From: Cryptomeria japonica
Taxonomy: Eukaryota; Streptophyta; Pinopsida; Cupressales; Cupressaceae
Direction of reading: 5' to 3'
Assembly: GCF_030272615.1 (NCBI RefSeq)
Contig: NC_081413.1
Span: 331,261,302-331,325,301, forward strand
Length of the DNA stretch: 64,000 bases
Below are positions 36,808 through 48,548 of the stretch, piece by piece. The notes under the pieces are model-generated. The model was not told the origin of the DNA. It made no database searches and worked only from the letters and a program-made list of their open reading frames with translations. A program made the position numbers and the translations under genes. The first letter of the stretch is position 1. Every line of letters starts with the position of its first letter.

Positions 36808-38757
36808 TGTTGGATTGGATCCAACATTCTAATGGCATAATGGAAAAGATCCTAAAGTGTGGGACCTTACACAAGGGGTTGTAATCTCCAAAGAAGGTTG
36901 GCTTCCTTTCTGATCTAGGTGCAAGTGTTAAACCAACCTAACACTTCAAACTTCTACTTTTGAACCTATTCTAATGGCTTTGTGAGAGGAAAAGAGAAAA
37001 GGAAAATGCAGAATTGAAAGGAGGTCACACCAAGATGGAAAGATCTATTTTTCCATGCCCCAAAGTAACACAAAGAGCTAATCAAAACACCATGAAAATG
37101 TGCAAAGAGAAATTCAATTTCATCCACCCTTGAGAACAAATATGGAGATCGAGGTTTAAGAATGTTGAAAGGGAAGAAGATTTTTCACAAGCAACTCTTA
37201 AACATGAATTTCACATTATACAAGAAAGGCAATGAAACATGTACTTAGCATAAAGGTAAGAATACATATACAAAACACACAAGTTGAAGGAAGGCAATAA
37301 TGATGACTTCAATTCATTCAAAGGCTGAAGACTAAACTTACAATTATAGATATGCAAGGAAACTTTACAACTCTGCAAGAGAAATACATAGCATAGAGAA
37401 GAAGGGATAGGGTCAAAAAAATGAGCACAATTGCTTGCCTTCCAAAAGAATCAAAACCTTACAAATGAGACTTAACAACCTATATATAACAATATGGATG
37501 CTAAGAGAAGATTGTGTGAAAGGTGAAGAAACCCTAGCTTCCATTCCAAGATCATGTATGCAGAGAAATGTCAATTGGAAGAGACATGAGGGTAGCCGAA
37601 TTAGATTAAGAATGCATGATAAAAGCCCTCACCATGCCTTGACAATATGAATTTATGAAAAAACATGCATTTGAAAGGAAAGTCACATGAAAATGCACAT
37701 TTAGGGCATGTAGATCTGACATGGGAGCTATCAAGTAGAAATAAATGAGCATAGTTTTGACCTCCACTTGATAGCCCTTTGCAAAATGCATTGAATGCAA
37801 CCTTGTATCTCCGTGAATTAAAATGAGCAAGCTAAGATTGTGGAGGATTTAAATCGATGAGTGTTGATCACACTAAAATAAAGCATTGTTGGACATCAAG
37901 GATCAAGCATCGGGCTTGAGAAGCTCATTGCTACAAAGTGCTCACAAGGAAAGGGACTCTAAACTTTGAAGATTGAAGGAGTGAAAAAATGGGAAGGAGA
38001 GGATTGGTGATCGGGTATCAGGTTTCACCTATAAACCTTCCAAAGTCAGAATGGTTGTAGGGGAAGATCAACCCCTGGCTCTTAAAAGGCTAGGAAAAAG
38101 GGTAGAAGAATATTGGACGATGGGCTTCAGAGATGCATGTAAATCTCTTCCAAAGTGGAAGGGTTAACGTGCATCCTTGACCCTCAATGTCCGAAAGGGA
38201 AGCTAGGAAAGAAGGTGGGGAATTAAGGTTTAGGGATAGCCTTGACTCTTTCCAAAATGGAAATGGTCGAGGTTACCTATGACCCCTAATGCCTTAAAGG
38301 ATGGGAAAAGGGAAGCAATGGTGCATCGGACTTCAGGGATCAAGGTTTAAGTTTAAATTTTCTAGGAAAAAGCTAGGAAAAGTTAATCTTAAATCCATAT
38401 CCTCTATGTCTAATGAAGGATGATAAAAGGAAAAGTGTGTCAAGATTTAAAGGTCGTGGCCTTCAAGTAACATTTTCTTTCTTTAAGTAAAATATTACGA
38501 GGAACCCCTGATCCCTAAAGTGCAAAATACTTAGGCAAAAAAGGAAGGAGAGAAAGTAGGGAGTGGGCTTGAGGGCTACGTTGAGAAAAATAAAAGAATG
38601 AATGGAGAAGCATGATGTTCGATTCATGACAAAAGAGAGTACTTAGGCAATTTCTTGATTTCTAACTTGGGCATCTAATCAACATGGGCAGAACTAGTGC
38701 ATGGAGCATATCTTTGATCCATTCTCACTAATGGACCAGGGGTGTCATGAAATGACA
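36808..38757 (-). repeat. Gypsy LTR, right copy (5' LTR)
   Basis: Homologous to 16505-18388. On the minus strand it begins TGTCATTTCATGAC and ends CCAATCCAACA. No standard primer-binding site was recognised just inside it. Confidence 0.75.
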
Positions 38758-39688
38758 ATAGATACTATTCAAGAGTTTGATTTTTTGAGGTTCTTTGAAT
38801 CTTTAGAAGATGAGGACAAGTTTGTTTCAGAGGTTCCTACTTCTCCTTCAACGATAGTTGTTGTAGCTTCACCTTTAGTGATTCCTTATGCAAAGCATTG
38901 ATTGAGACTTCCATCATTTTTGTTTAGCAGAACCATCATTTTATTTCAAATTTGGAGGACACAATTGAGGGGTTATCTCTACTCTTTTATGACAACCATT
39001 GCTCATTTTTTCCAGACCATCATTGTCTTTGGAGATCAACACCAATTTCTTTAGATTCTTCTTTTTACCTTTTTTTAATTAGGCATGTACCTATTTTAAT
39101 TGTGGCATCATCATCATCTACTATGGACAAGAAGACCCTAAACGGTTTTCAAAGACATCATCATACATCTTCATGCTTCCTCATGTCAATTCCTAATTGA
39201 AATGGGAAGCACTCCCACATTTGTACTTGGTTTTATTTCTTTCGAAATGGGAAGCATTCCTGACTTTGTACTTGGTTTTATTTCTTCTGAAAGGGAGAAA
39301 ATTTATTTGTATACATTGGATCATGTTTTGTGTTCGGACACTTACCATTCTTGCAAGAGATTATTCAATGTGGGGGTGCTACATAGTCTCTCTCTTTCCC
39401 TCTTATGTAGTATATCAATTGTATCTTTGTTATCAATGTAATACTTGGGGAACATTTATTATTCCTCCATACATGCCTCATTTCATCATTTGTGCATGCT
39501 TGCTTTCTACATTCTCTCTTTTGGAGAAAGATTTCTTTCCAAGTGGGTTTTCTCCATTACTTCGCTTTGAGGGATCTTTTGTACATAGCTCCCTAAAACG
39601 GCCTCATAGTTGAGACACATCTTTCTTCATCTTTGCATCCTTGCATCATATGCATTGGTGCCCCTCCCTAAGTTGCATTTAAGTGGGT
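38758..39688 (+). other. 3' internal part of the copia element
   Basis: Frames here (38701-38901 and 38952-39613) have no recognised domain. Two near-identical 50-bp pieces (about 39200-39290, containing ttgtacttggttttatttct) form a small tandem duplication. The last bases before the LTR (taagtgggt) look like an eroded polypurine tract. Confidence 0.45.
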
Positions 39689-40065
39689 TGTTAATGTGAT
39701 AAGGTTATCCACCTAACTATTTCCTTAGTGGGGACCTATTCACATGTTAAGTTAGCTTTGGTCCTAGGTGTCTTTCTAGAAGTATTAGTTGTCAATGGGA
39801 TAATATCTAATTTACTTCTTATATTCAAGGTCATTTAATATTTTCTTAACTTAGTTGTCTCATGTTATAGGAGTAAGATGCATGTCAACATATTGTTTAA
39901 TCATATCACTCACTTTCCCTATACAAGTAAGGCCATTGTACACTTTGTAACATATCTCATAGATCTTAATATCAAGAAAGTTCATTTCTTGCATACTCCC
40001 TTGTGGAAGGTTCTTTTGTTTTTGTAGGTGATCCTAGAGTCTCAAGCTAATATTTAGCTCCTACA
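39689..40065 (+). repeat. Copia 3' LTR
   Basis: It begins TGTTAATGTGATAAGG and ends AGCTCCTACA. It matches 12673-13046 over its length with about one difference in five bases, by eye. The 5-bp flank ATAAC follows. Confidence 0.75.
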
Positions 40066-40409
40066 ATAACATCAATTGCATGATTGATGTGCTAAGTAGT
40101 ATCATGTTCCCCTCAATTAATTTTTTCTAAGCTCACATATAATCATGTGAACTAGACATGAAAAGAAATATCGAATAATATTATGAATGATGTTGATAAT
40201 ATCTCAATGATTTGTACTCAATAAATATATTTGTTGTTAATTTGATGAAATTAAGAATCTCTCAAGTTTGTCACATGTAAGTCTATTCATACATATAGTT
40301 TGATAATGTTTCTTCATGACAACTAGCAACCCAAATGCTCAAAAGTAAACATCTATTTAAAATTTTAGATGTCTCAAATAACATAAATGCTAAAAAATAA
40401 ATAGATAGC
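40066..40409. other. AT-rich spacer
   Basis: No reading frame, repeat boundary or RNA gene was seen between the copia LTR and the palindrome. Confidence 0.5.
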
Positions 40410-40594
40410 ACATTGTCTACTATGTGAAATTCAAGGTTCTGAAAACAACAAAGAATGTGTGACAATTTATAAGCTTTAATAATACAAAACAACATGAAAG
40501 TTGCAAAAAAAATAGATATAAAATTATATATCTACTATGGACAAGAAGACCCTAAATAGATATATATATATATGTATCTACTATGGACAAGAAG

Positions 40595-40689
<95 letters not shown>

Positions 40690-40799
40690 ATATCTTTTTT
40701 TTTTGCAACTTTCATGTTGTTTTGTATTATTAAAGCTTATAAATTGTCACACATTCTTTGTTGTTTTCAGAACCTTGAATTTCACATAGTAGACAATGT
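40410..40799. repeat. Near-perfect palindrome with TA-run centre
   Basis: The left arm 40410-40530 and right arm 40681-40799 are reverse complements with about one difference in 118 bases. The 150-bp centre holds two copies of a segment containing tggacaagaagaccctaaa or its start (40530-40556, 40576-40600), whose third copy is at 39116-39143, then about 40 TA dinucleotides (40600-40682). A second TA run follows the right arm (40799-40819). It encodes nothing credible; the apparent YIYIY frames are microsatellite. Confidence 0.9.
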
Positions 40800-40819
40800 A
40801 TATATATATATATATATAT

Positions 40820-43800
40820 GATCTAATGCATAAATGGCTATGAGTATAAAGATAAAGAATAGGTAATCTACAACCAAAATGATTATATTAAGTAAATATA
40901 ATCTATACAAAAAGCCACAACTTAGTCTATTGTGCATTTAGATAAAAATATTCCAAGACAAGGTTATAGTTTAACTAGGAATTTGAATCCTATATAAGAT
41001 ATTTAAATTTGTAGAACAAATTCTTGAGAGCAATTTGATGTACATTCAAGAGTTTCAATTTTGAGAACCTTGATTCCTCATGTAGAAAATGATGCTCCAC
41101 ATAGATTTAAAATATTTTAAAGATAGAGAAATAAAATGTAAACACATTTTTGGCACTAGATTTTGCATCCTCTCTTCAATCTTGGTGGACTAGCCTACTC
41201 TAGTAAGATTCCCTTCATGGAGATTCTTATGAGAGTTTTGGAGGCATCTTCATTGGTGGCATTATCAAACAAACATCACTTGTGATGCTCAAGGGCATGC
41301 TTAGAAACCTCCTTGAAAGGAAGCCTAGAACAATGATATTGGGGTGGATTGTTGTATTACTTTTGAGACTTGCTCCATCTTTGATTTCTCCCTTGGCATT
41401 GTAAGTGCTCAATTGTATGGGCCAATAGGGTAATCTAATAATGATAAGGAAGGTTCAACTCACAATCCACATGACATGAAATTCAATTCCTCTTAGCATT
41501 TTTTTTAACATAATGACTATTAACTTATCCTTGTTAGCACTATATCCATCTTGTTTAGTCCATAGATTAAGTTCTAATAATTTGTGCACCTTTGGAAACA
41601 TTTTACCAACCTTCACATATAGGGTCACCTAAGAAATCATTACATCACCCAAAGACTTGGCTTAAGTTATAGAGTCACTTGGATGAATTGCCTTGATAGG
41701 GGGTGGCCCTATCATCTTTTGGGGACATGGGATTACTTTAGTTTTGACCTTTTTTCCACCATTTTTTCTTGTGATTAATTCTTCTATACAATGTTGATCG
41801 ATCCTTTACTCCCCTTGACTCTCACTCATCTCCCTAGTTATCTACCCATCATCTCTCTAGTCTTCTCCCAATCAATTCCCTTGCTTGTGAAGCTTCTTGC
41901 ATATAAATTTTTACCTTTGGTATTTGGGAATTTTTTCAATTCTACATTATTTGCTTTAGCAACCTTCAAAGCATATTTAAGTTTAGTACAAGATGTAAGT
42001 GTCTTTTCCTAGCTTTCTAAAGGGAAGTTTTCCATTTTTGCATTTGTAGCTAGCTCTATGATACAAGCTCTCACTCCATTCCACCTCTTTGGCAATGAGG
42101 ATTGTGAATCACCTTAGAGGAATACAATATCTCTGCACAACCCTACCAAAAATAATTTCACGCTCATGTAGGATGTTCCTTTCTTTTTCAAAATTTTCTT
42201 AGAAACTTCAATGCTTCCTCAACCTTCCAAATAATTTTCAATATTCTTAGATCCAAAGCATTCCTATTCTAACAATCATCAAGTAGTAGCAATCGATTGA
42301 TGTATTAGAGGATATAAAATTTGGATTCCCTATAGACACAAGCCAACACATGCATCACCAATTTAAGTTTCTTTGGATCTTCATATTTTTATAGGTTCCA
42401 TTATTTTGAAAAGATTAAGATTAGAATAGTAATTTGCAAATCTCAAATTTCCTAAGGATAGTGATACATTATTTCCATTCATTGGATAGACTATAAATTG
42501 CATTGTTTTCTTAGAATAGTGAATTTGTTGTTTCCAGATTAAGTAAAGTAAGACATATTCAACTTTGTTTGTATATTTCGAAAAGCCCTTGATTCCAACA
42601 AAAGGTCTTCTAAGCAAGTAAAACCCTATAATATCCCAAATAAAATATTTTTCCAAATTAATTAGAACAAAATGAACCACAACAAATATAAAGAAGAATA
42701 TGGTGTTCAAACCCTCATGAAATTACTTTCAAACATATCTAGAAATATCCACAAAAATCCAATAAATTCTTCACGGTATTGCACCCTTTTTGACATAGTT
42801 TTGCACAAACAAACGTTGGAACTTCTCCAATTGATATAAACTAAGATAAAAACATAAAATATAATGTTATAAAAAAAAAGTAGTAAATAAATATGATACA
42901 TAAATCTTCAAAAAAAAATCCACATATCAAGCAACTACACAACACTGGCAACAAAGCTTTGCCCCAAACTGAAATATAGCATCTCCAACTCTTGGAGCTA
43001 ATTTGGAATGAAAAACAAACAAGAAGTTTCTCTACAACAAAAAACAAGCTATGGCACACAACACCAAAATAGCTCAACATCTCACATAAACTTTGCCTAT
43101 AACTTGTAACAATAAACACAAAAAGAACAGTAGAACTATCTATAATTCCTTGAGCTCCAAATACAATTCTTAAATGAAATTACCTCTAGGAAATTTATGG
43201 GTTTTTTCCACAAATTCCAAACTCAAATGGGTTTTTGTTCATTGAAGAAATGAAAATCTTAAAGCTTATACAAAATACTGTGATGTAGAAATAATCAGAT
43301 GAAAAAATCAAAATATTCACAAACTACATATTCAATCGTAGCCAATTTAGACATTTGAATTCCCAACACCCCTTGGAGGGAAATTTAAAATTAAATTAAA
43401 TGTTAACTCTTCCACTTCTATAGTTGCCAGCCATAAATAACCAAAAACTCCAAAATGACAACTGATCATAAAATTTACCATACTTTTAGAATGTTTCCAA
43501 TTTAATTTTTGGAGTTATTTTTTGTCATACTTATTGTAGAATCTTTCCAACTTGATTTTTGGAGTTATTTTGGCATATTCCAAAACCCAGTTTTGGAGTC
43601 AATTTAATTTAATTTAATTTTAATTTTAAAACATTTCAATAATACTTTAAAATTATCAAATTTCATTAGATATGTAAATAAATATTAAAATTATTGTACC
43701 CTATTAAATGACCTTAATCCAAGAAATACTTGGAATAGATTATTTAATCACCTAAATTAAATTATTTTAAAAGGAGACATGAGAAGTCTTTCCTCCCCCA

Positions 43801-44254
43801 TGCTCCAAAATCTGAGGCCTTTCTCATGTGATATTTTGTTATGCTCCTTTTAAAAACTAATATCAATCATAGCTTCAGATTATCTTGTTATGCTCCTTTT
43901 AAAAACTAACATCAATCATAGCTTCAGATTATCTGAAGGAGTAAAAATAATTAAAGAACATGCAAACCAGGTGCATTTTTCAAATATTAAACATGGAAGA
44001 TATTATGAATTTTACATCTTTGGAGAGTTCTAGTTCATATGAGTTTTAAAGATATTAGAACAACCACCACACCTATTGTTTTGCTCTTCGGAAAAAAATC
44101 TTAAGCTATTTATGCAAGGTAAGTGTCCATTGCTCAACTAAAGATAGAAGAAGTTGAGCACTCCACGTTTTGTGCTAGCATATACAACTAATCCTTAATT
44201 TTTAGAAAAGAGACCTATCAGAATTATTGCTTTTGATGATGAGTTGATAAAGAA
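40820..44254. other. Long region without a confident gene
   Basis: The sequence is AT-rich. Between about 41150 and 42100 the minus strand gives broken, protein-like blocks (for example STYNAKGEIKDGASLKSNTT at 41412 and KMIGPPPIKAIHPSD near 41700) with stops between them. They suggest a dead transposon or gene fragment of unknown family. The rest (42380-43790) shows only hydrophobic chance frames. A 49-bp tandem duplication lies at 43836-43933. Confidence 0.45.
43836..43933. repeat. 49-bp tandem duplication
   Basis: Two adjacent copies contain tgttatgctccttttaaaaa and tcatagcttcagattatct and differ at about one base. Confidence 0.9.
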
Positions 44255-44421
44255 GGGTTTCATGAAGACCATTGTCTATGCAGCACCCAGATTTACCGTT
44301 TGATTCTGTTTTTTAAATAATTAAAAATTAAAATACAAAAAGTTTTTTTTTCCAACTAATTATTAAATACAGTCAATGGTAAATTTTGGATGCTGGATAG
44401 ACATTGCCTTCATGAAGGCCC
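44255..44421. mobile_element. MITE-like hairpin element
   Basis: Arms of about 54 bp (44255-44308 and 44370-44421) are inverted repeats, roughly 80% alike, around a 60-bp A/T-rich loop. The outer ends read GGGTTTCATGAAG and CTTCATGAAGGCCC. No coding capacity. A clear target duplication was not seen, so the superfamily is open. Confidence 0.65.
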
Positions 44422-46203
44422 TTCAAAATATATGCACTAGAGATAAGTCTACAAATAAAGTTGAGTGAACCCATTGACTGGTCCTAGAGGGTATAGTACG
44501 ACAACTATGGAGGATAGACTTATTCTGACGCAAGATGACCCTAAAGGATGGTAGCAACTACATGAATGAATGAGTGAATGATTTTATTGACATCCACGAG
44601 ACTGAACAGCCTATGAAACCAAGAAAAACACCAACACCAAACCTCCTGAATATAATTTTCCATGTCTTCCATTCGCCTCCTTTATAAGGTTGTTTCTACG
44701 TTGTTGAAGTAAATTGGTCCATACATAGCTATATCCACTCTTATCCACTCTATTACGAGAAGCATGCTTAGATCCTTGAGAGCAGAGAAACTGATTACTG
44801 TACATGGTACTTGCCTCATGGATTGCAAATCACTTAAGAGAGGAGAGGCTGGCAATACGATGGGATGTGGAGACTGAGTCAGGGTAGGTTCATAAGGATC
44901 ACGAGATATAACCACAATTACTTAGCTTCTATTCAATGAACCGCCTCAAACTTGAGAAATGATAGCAAGCTGTATACATCTAATGACCACTGCGATTTTT
45001 GAATTTGTTACTCTATACTTTCAGCAAACGCAATTGTCATACCTATCATCAAGTAACTATTTTGGCATGTCTAAATCAATCAAATACAGTTATGTATTTG
45101 ATTTTTTTTTATTTTAAATTATTGTCGCATGTAACTCAACATTAATGGTTACTTTAACAATCACTAACAATATACGTAGTTAACATTAATAGTTACTTTC
45201 ACAATCACTAACAATATACCAAACATAATCATATTAATTCAATATTTAATTTCAATGGTTGGTGTTTATTGTTCATTGTTTAGTAAATGCTATGAATATT
45301 ATTTCAGCTCTTTAGGTTACTTACTGATTGTAAGTGTTTTTTGGATTCAACTGTGTAGAGATTTTTGCATTAACATTTCAGATCATACTCTATGATCCTT
45401 CATCATTAAATTCTTGGATTTTTGGTCTGTATGTAAAATTGATTTTCTTGAACTTTAGGCATGTATGTGTTTGTGTATATATGTATAGGTATGCATATCC
45501 CAAATTTCAGGAAAAATATTGTTATCCTGCATGCATCCTTGCATCACCCATCACTCCCTTTTCAAAACCTGAAAAAAAATAGCATATACATGCTTAAGCA
45601 AACCCAATTATACATGCTCAAGTAATTCAATTGTAAACATTTGGTAATGCTTAGGTTTTCTCGTGTCTTTTCATTGAGAAGAAAATCACATTTCCGTGAA
45701 GTACCAATTTTTGCGCCAAAATAGTTGCTGTACTTGATAATCATTTTGTACAATCTTTGTACCTTATATATGCTGTTGCTTTCATTTTGGACTTATCTTC
45801 TAATTGAGAACCGCCACTTGGAACAAGATGTTGTAAATTGCAGCAAATATTTCATCTTCTTTCCTGCACCACCCCATAAAGGAAGGTGCTATTTCTTGTT
45901 GAATGCATAGAATCTGGATATTTTTTCTTTCAATACTTGATTTATGCTAGTTCTTATGCTCGGGAGAACTCTAGGCCAACATTATCGTTTTGAAACATTT
46001 GTAACTGATATAGGCTGTTACAAGAAGAATAGATGGACTGAAGTTGAAGGCACCAACTTAAGGTTAATTTTGGAGTAGTCCTGTGCAAATAGTGTATAAA
46101 CAATCAATGAGCTGAAACTCATAGGATTTGAATCTGAGTTTCTATACAATGATAGGAATTGGTAGCTTCTTGGAGAATAACTAGAAGAAAAAAGACTGGC
46201 ATC
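44422..46203. other. Region downstream of STN8, no confident gene
   Basis: It probably includes the 3' UTR of the kinase gene next to 46203. A 64-77 codon pair of minus-strand frames near 44611-44915 has no recognised family. An approximate tandem duplication (catta...acaatcactaacaatatac) lies at 45132-45175 and 45181-45219. Confidence 0.45.
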
Positions 46204-47424
46204 CTACTGGGGCAAAGTAAATTTGGAAAGCATAGCTGCAGCCTGATCCCCAGCTAATAAAAAATAAGGATGTCTGAGAGCTGCAGCTGCTGATAATCGA
46301 CCACGTCTCAAGAAGGCTCTCTCAGAAATGAGCTTTGTAGCTAAGTCCCAACCTTTACCACCATCACTGTCAAGTATGGCCAGATCAGGCCTTAACCTAG
46401 TGATTTGTCTCCACTTTCTCAAGTCATATTGGGCATCTTTTATTTCTGATTTAAACATCCGTATGCCTGATGGAGTTCTCAGGTTTGAACAGGCCATTTG
46501 CAGAAATATCACTCCAGCAGAGTACATGTCAAATAGATCTGGACTGTTAAGCTGCAACCAATGCAAAAAATACAATACTAAGTTTAATCAAATTCAATTC
46601 AAATGTGTTTCTGCCTAATCATTAAATTACAAAAGAAATTTGGGAGCCCCTACCTGCCATAAGATTGGTGAGAGAATGGCAGCAATGGGTTCAGGAGGGG
46701 GCTTAGGGGTCTCCTCTGGGAGAACGTAAAGCTCAGGGGGGCAATAATCAGGGTCAAGCATTCCACGATCAGGTACATAGTTCTTCCCAACACGGAGATC
46801 GGTCGCAGCACCAAAATCTATCAGCTTCACTTTCCCTTTCTTTGTCACAACCAAGTTGGCAGGTTTGATGTCACGATGTACAATGCCTGTGTCATGAATT
46901 TTCTTCAATGATGTAATGATCTGTCTCATAATTTGTTTAATGATAAGAGAATTTCTTCCAAGGGAATCTAAGCCTTTCAAGCTTCGCCTGAACATGATCT
47001 GCTCTAAATTCACAGGGAAGTTACGATCTTTCATAAAGTCTGCCAGAGTTGAGTCCCCCTACATACATTAAAAGCATCAAGCTTCAATTTAGGTGTTCCT
47101 AAGTTCATGGGTTAAGGATGAATTTGGTTTAGAATTACAATTATCAAAGAAAAATCATTTACATCAAACTAGCCTTTCATCCTTAACCACTTTTCTGAGA
47201 GCTAGAAATTTGTATTTGTGAACATCAGATATGTCCGGAATTGGGCCAACCTCAAACGTCCACACCAACCACTTGCCACCTTGTGTAAATTGCCCACGAG
47301 TTGCATCAGATGTAAAACTTCCAAGAAATTTAGCACAGACATCAGGTGCTGCTCTGGAAAGCCTATAATTAAACCATTCCTCCATGTCTCCACATTCTTC
47401 AGCTCCTTCAACGCCAACTTTGAC
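46204..47424 (-). CDS. STN8: STN8-type thylakoid protein kinase, three exons, 5' end missing
   Basis: STN8 phosphorylates photosystem II core proteins (D1, D2, CP43, PsbH) at the thylakoid membrane and aids PSII repair. Three in-phase exons are visible: 47424-47251 (VKVGVEGAEECGDMEEWFNY to WTFE), 47058-46654 (GDSTLADFMKDRNFP to SPILWQ) and 46551-46204 (LNSPDLFDMYSAGV to SKFTLPQ, then stop). Introns are GT-AG. The catalytic loop HRDIKPAN and the metal-binding DFG (KLIDFGAATD) are intact. The segments CPPELYVLPEETP, LISERAFLRRGRLSAAAALR and HPYFLLAGDQAAA closely match remembered STN8 proteins rather than STN7. No stop interrupts about 309 codons. The usual N-terminal 180 or so residues (transit peptide, membrane segment, glycine-rich loop and lysine of the N-lobe) are not found before the window end. 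The gene therefore either has an upstream intron over 16.5 kb or is 5'-truncated. Light regulation is family knowledge only. Confidence 0.9.
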
Positions 47425-47518
47425 CTACAAATCATAGGCACAGAATAAGGTATCAGGAAGTAATTTTACCAGCTGATATTCCTAAATTGGCTATATTTTC
47501 CATTTTTCCCCAAAAAAT

Positions 47519-47538
47519 AACAACTTGAGAACACTGAA
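47519..47538. repeat. LINE target-site duplication, left copy
   Basis: AACAACTTGAGAACACTGAA matches 55223-55242 at 17 of 20 positions and lies just outside the plus-strand ORF1-only LINE. Confidence 0.78.
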
Positions 47539-47568
47539 TATGTCAAAGAAGATACTAGTGGATTCAAA

Positions 47569-48548
47569 ATGTTTCTCACTCCCTCTTCTGCAAACCCTAA
47601 TGTAGTGAATCTCAATGTCAGTACCCCATGGATCAGTGCAAAAAAGAATGAGTCAGATCTGGGCCTCTCCCTATCTAGGTTTGGGGCACCAGTGGCCCCA
47701 GTTACACCTTGTCAGCAGATTGGGGGGAGAATATTCATGAAGATGTCAGGAAAACTGTATGGGGTGGTCATTAGCATTCAAAGGCCAAACAGTTATTGGA
47801 AGATGTGATCGGCCCTGAAGGTACTGGGAAAGTGAAGACAGATCTGTTTGATGCAGCATACAGGAATCATCCAGTGTATACGTGAACATCCCATCCTATC
47901 ACTTGGCAAGGAGGTGCTAAATGGGGAGAAGAAATTCTCAAGCAAAGGTTCAATCTGCAAGTATAGTACTCTACAGCCTAGTCTTGCAGATTTACATTCA
48001 TGGATTTCTAAATGTTGGAGCTCGAAAATTAAACGTTTGATTGAGATATATCCTATTGCTCAAGGTCATTTTGTACTTCTATGTCACGATAGAAGAATAA
48101 TTTTTTATTTGAGAAAAAAGGTTCGTGGTATTGGGATAAGAATCTTTTATTGGTCAAGCCATGAATACCTGACAGTAACCTGGTTTTAACCCGATAACAG
48201 AGTCATTTTCCATATCTTCCATTGCAGTTCTAGGTGGATGTGTGCTTTCAAGGAATTATGAATTACAGTAGGCAGACTTTTAGCTTTAAATCTGGAAATG
48301 GATGGGTTCATTCATTCAACTTCAGTGAGGATGCAAGTGTAGCTAGATACATCAAAGGGTTTACTTGATGAAATTTGATTTTTTTAGTAAAGGATAGAAT
48401 ATAGAAGCAAGTTCTAGATTATGAAAATATTTCTGTTTGTTGCAGAAGATGTTTTAGAGTGGGTCATATTGCATTAGAATGCAAAGCTGGGAAACCCCAT
48501 TCAGCAAAACAAGAAACATGGTGGAAAGGAGCATGTTTTTCTCATCTA
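47569..48548 (+). pseudogene. LINE ORF1, N-terminal and middle part
   Basis: The ATG at 47569 (MFLTPSSANPNVVNLN) opens a Ser/Pro/Asn-rich start like that of the other half-LINE. The DUF4283 core is at about 47940-48090 (FSSKGSICKYSTLQPSLADL, HSWISKCWSSKI, IYPIAQGHFVLL) and parallels 15501-15283 (FSTHGVICRF, PQLHAWISKHWEP). A zinc-knuckle CRRCFRVGHIALEC lies at about 48443-48485, followed by ETWWKGACFSHL, which matches the equivalent WWKGAFEQH of the other copy. Several frameshifts and stops occur. The frame is cut at 48548 by a solo LTR. Confidence 0.85.

Larger units (their letters stand above)
16505..38757 (-). mobile_element. Large Ty3/gypsy element (Tat-like), split by two later elements
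   Basis: Homologous 1.9-kb LTRs at 16505-18388 and 36808-38757 enclose minus-strand gypsy genes. From 5' to 3' these are gag (about 36200-35790), a conserved pre-RT region (29526-29158), an RNase H-like domain (about 29050-28650), reverse transcriptase (about 28370-27400), a second, classical RNase H (about 27330-26800) and integrase (about 19650-18620). The coding order reads continuously once the insertions at 19658-26689 and 29952-35780 are set aside. No convincing 5-bp target duplication could be found at the outer ends, so boundaries may be off by a few bases. Many stops show an old copy. Confidence 0.72.
12673..40065 (+). mobile_element. Ty1/copia-type LTR element carrying nested insertions
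   Basis: Two LTRs of the same family, in the same orientation and about 80% alike, sit at about 12673-13046 and 39689-40065. The left one is followed by a tRNA-Met-type primer-binding site (TGGTATCGGAGC, 13049-13060). The right one is preceded by a purine-rich taagtgggt just before TGTTAATG. I read them as the 5' and 3' LTRs of one element that was later split by a LINE (14134-15766) and a large gypsy element (16505-38757). Removing those leaves only about 5 kb. Of coding sequence only a gag-like piece near 16250-16420 remains, so the copia element was non-autonomous or heavily deleted. ATAAC follows the right LTR; the left flank ATAAT is only a near match, so the pairing is probable, not proven. 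Confidence 0.62.

Noticed and set aside
40537-40821. A 94-codon frame of alternating Tyr and Ile
   Set aside because: It is the translation of a TA microsatellite within a palindrome.
42381-43119. Hydrophobic minus-strand frames that look like membrane proteins
   Set aside because: They come from A/T-rich DNA with Phe/Ile/Leu-biased translation, no family motif and no neighbouring gene structure.
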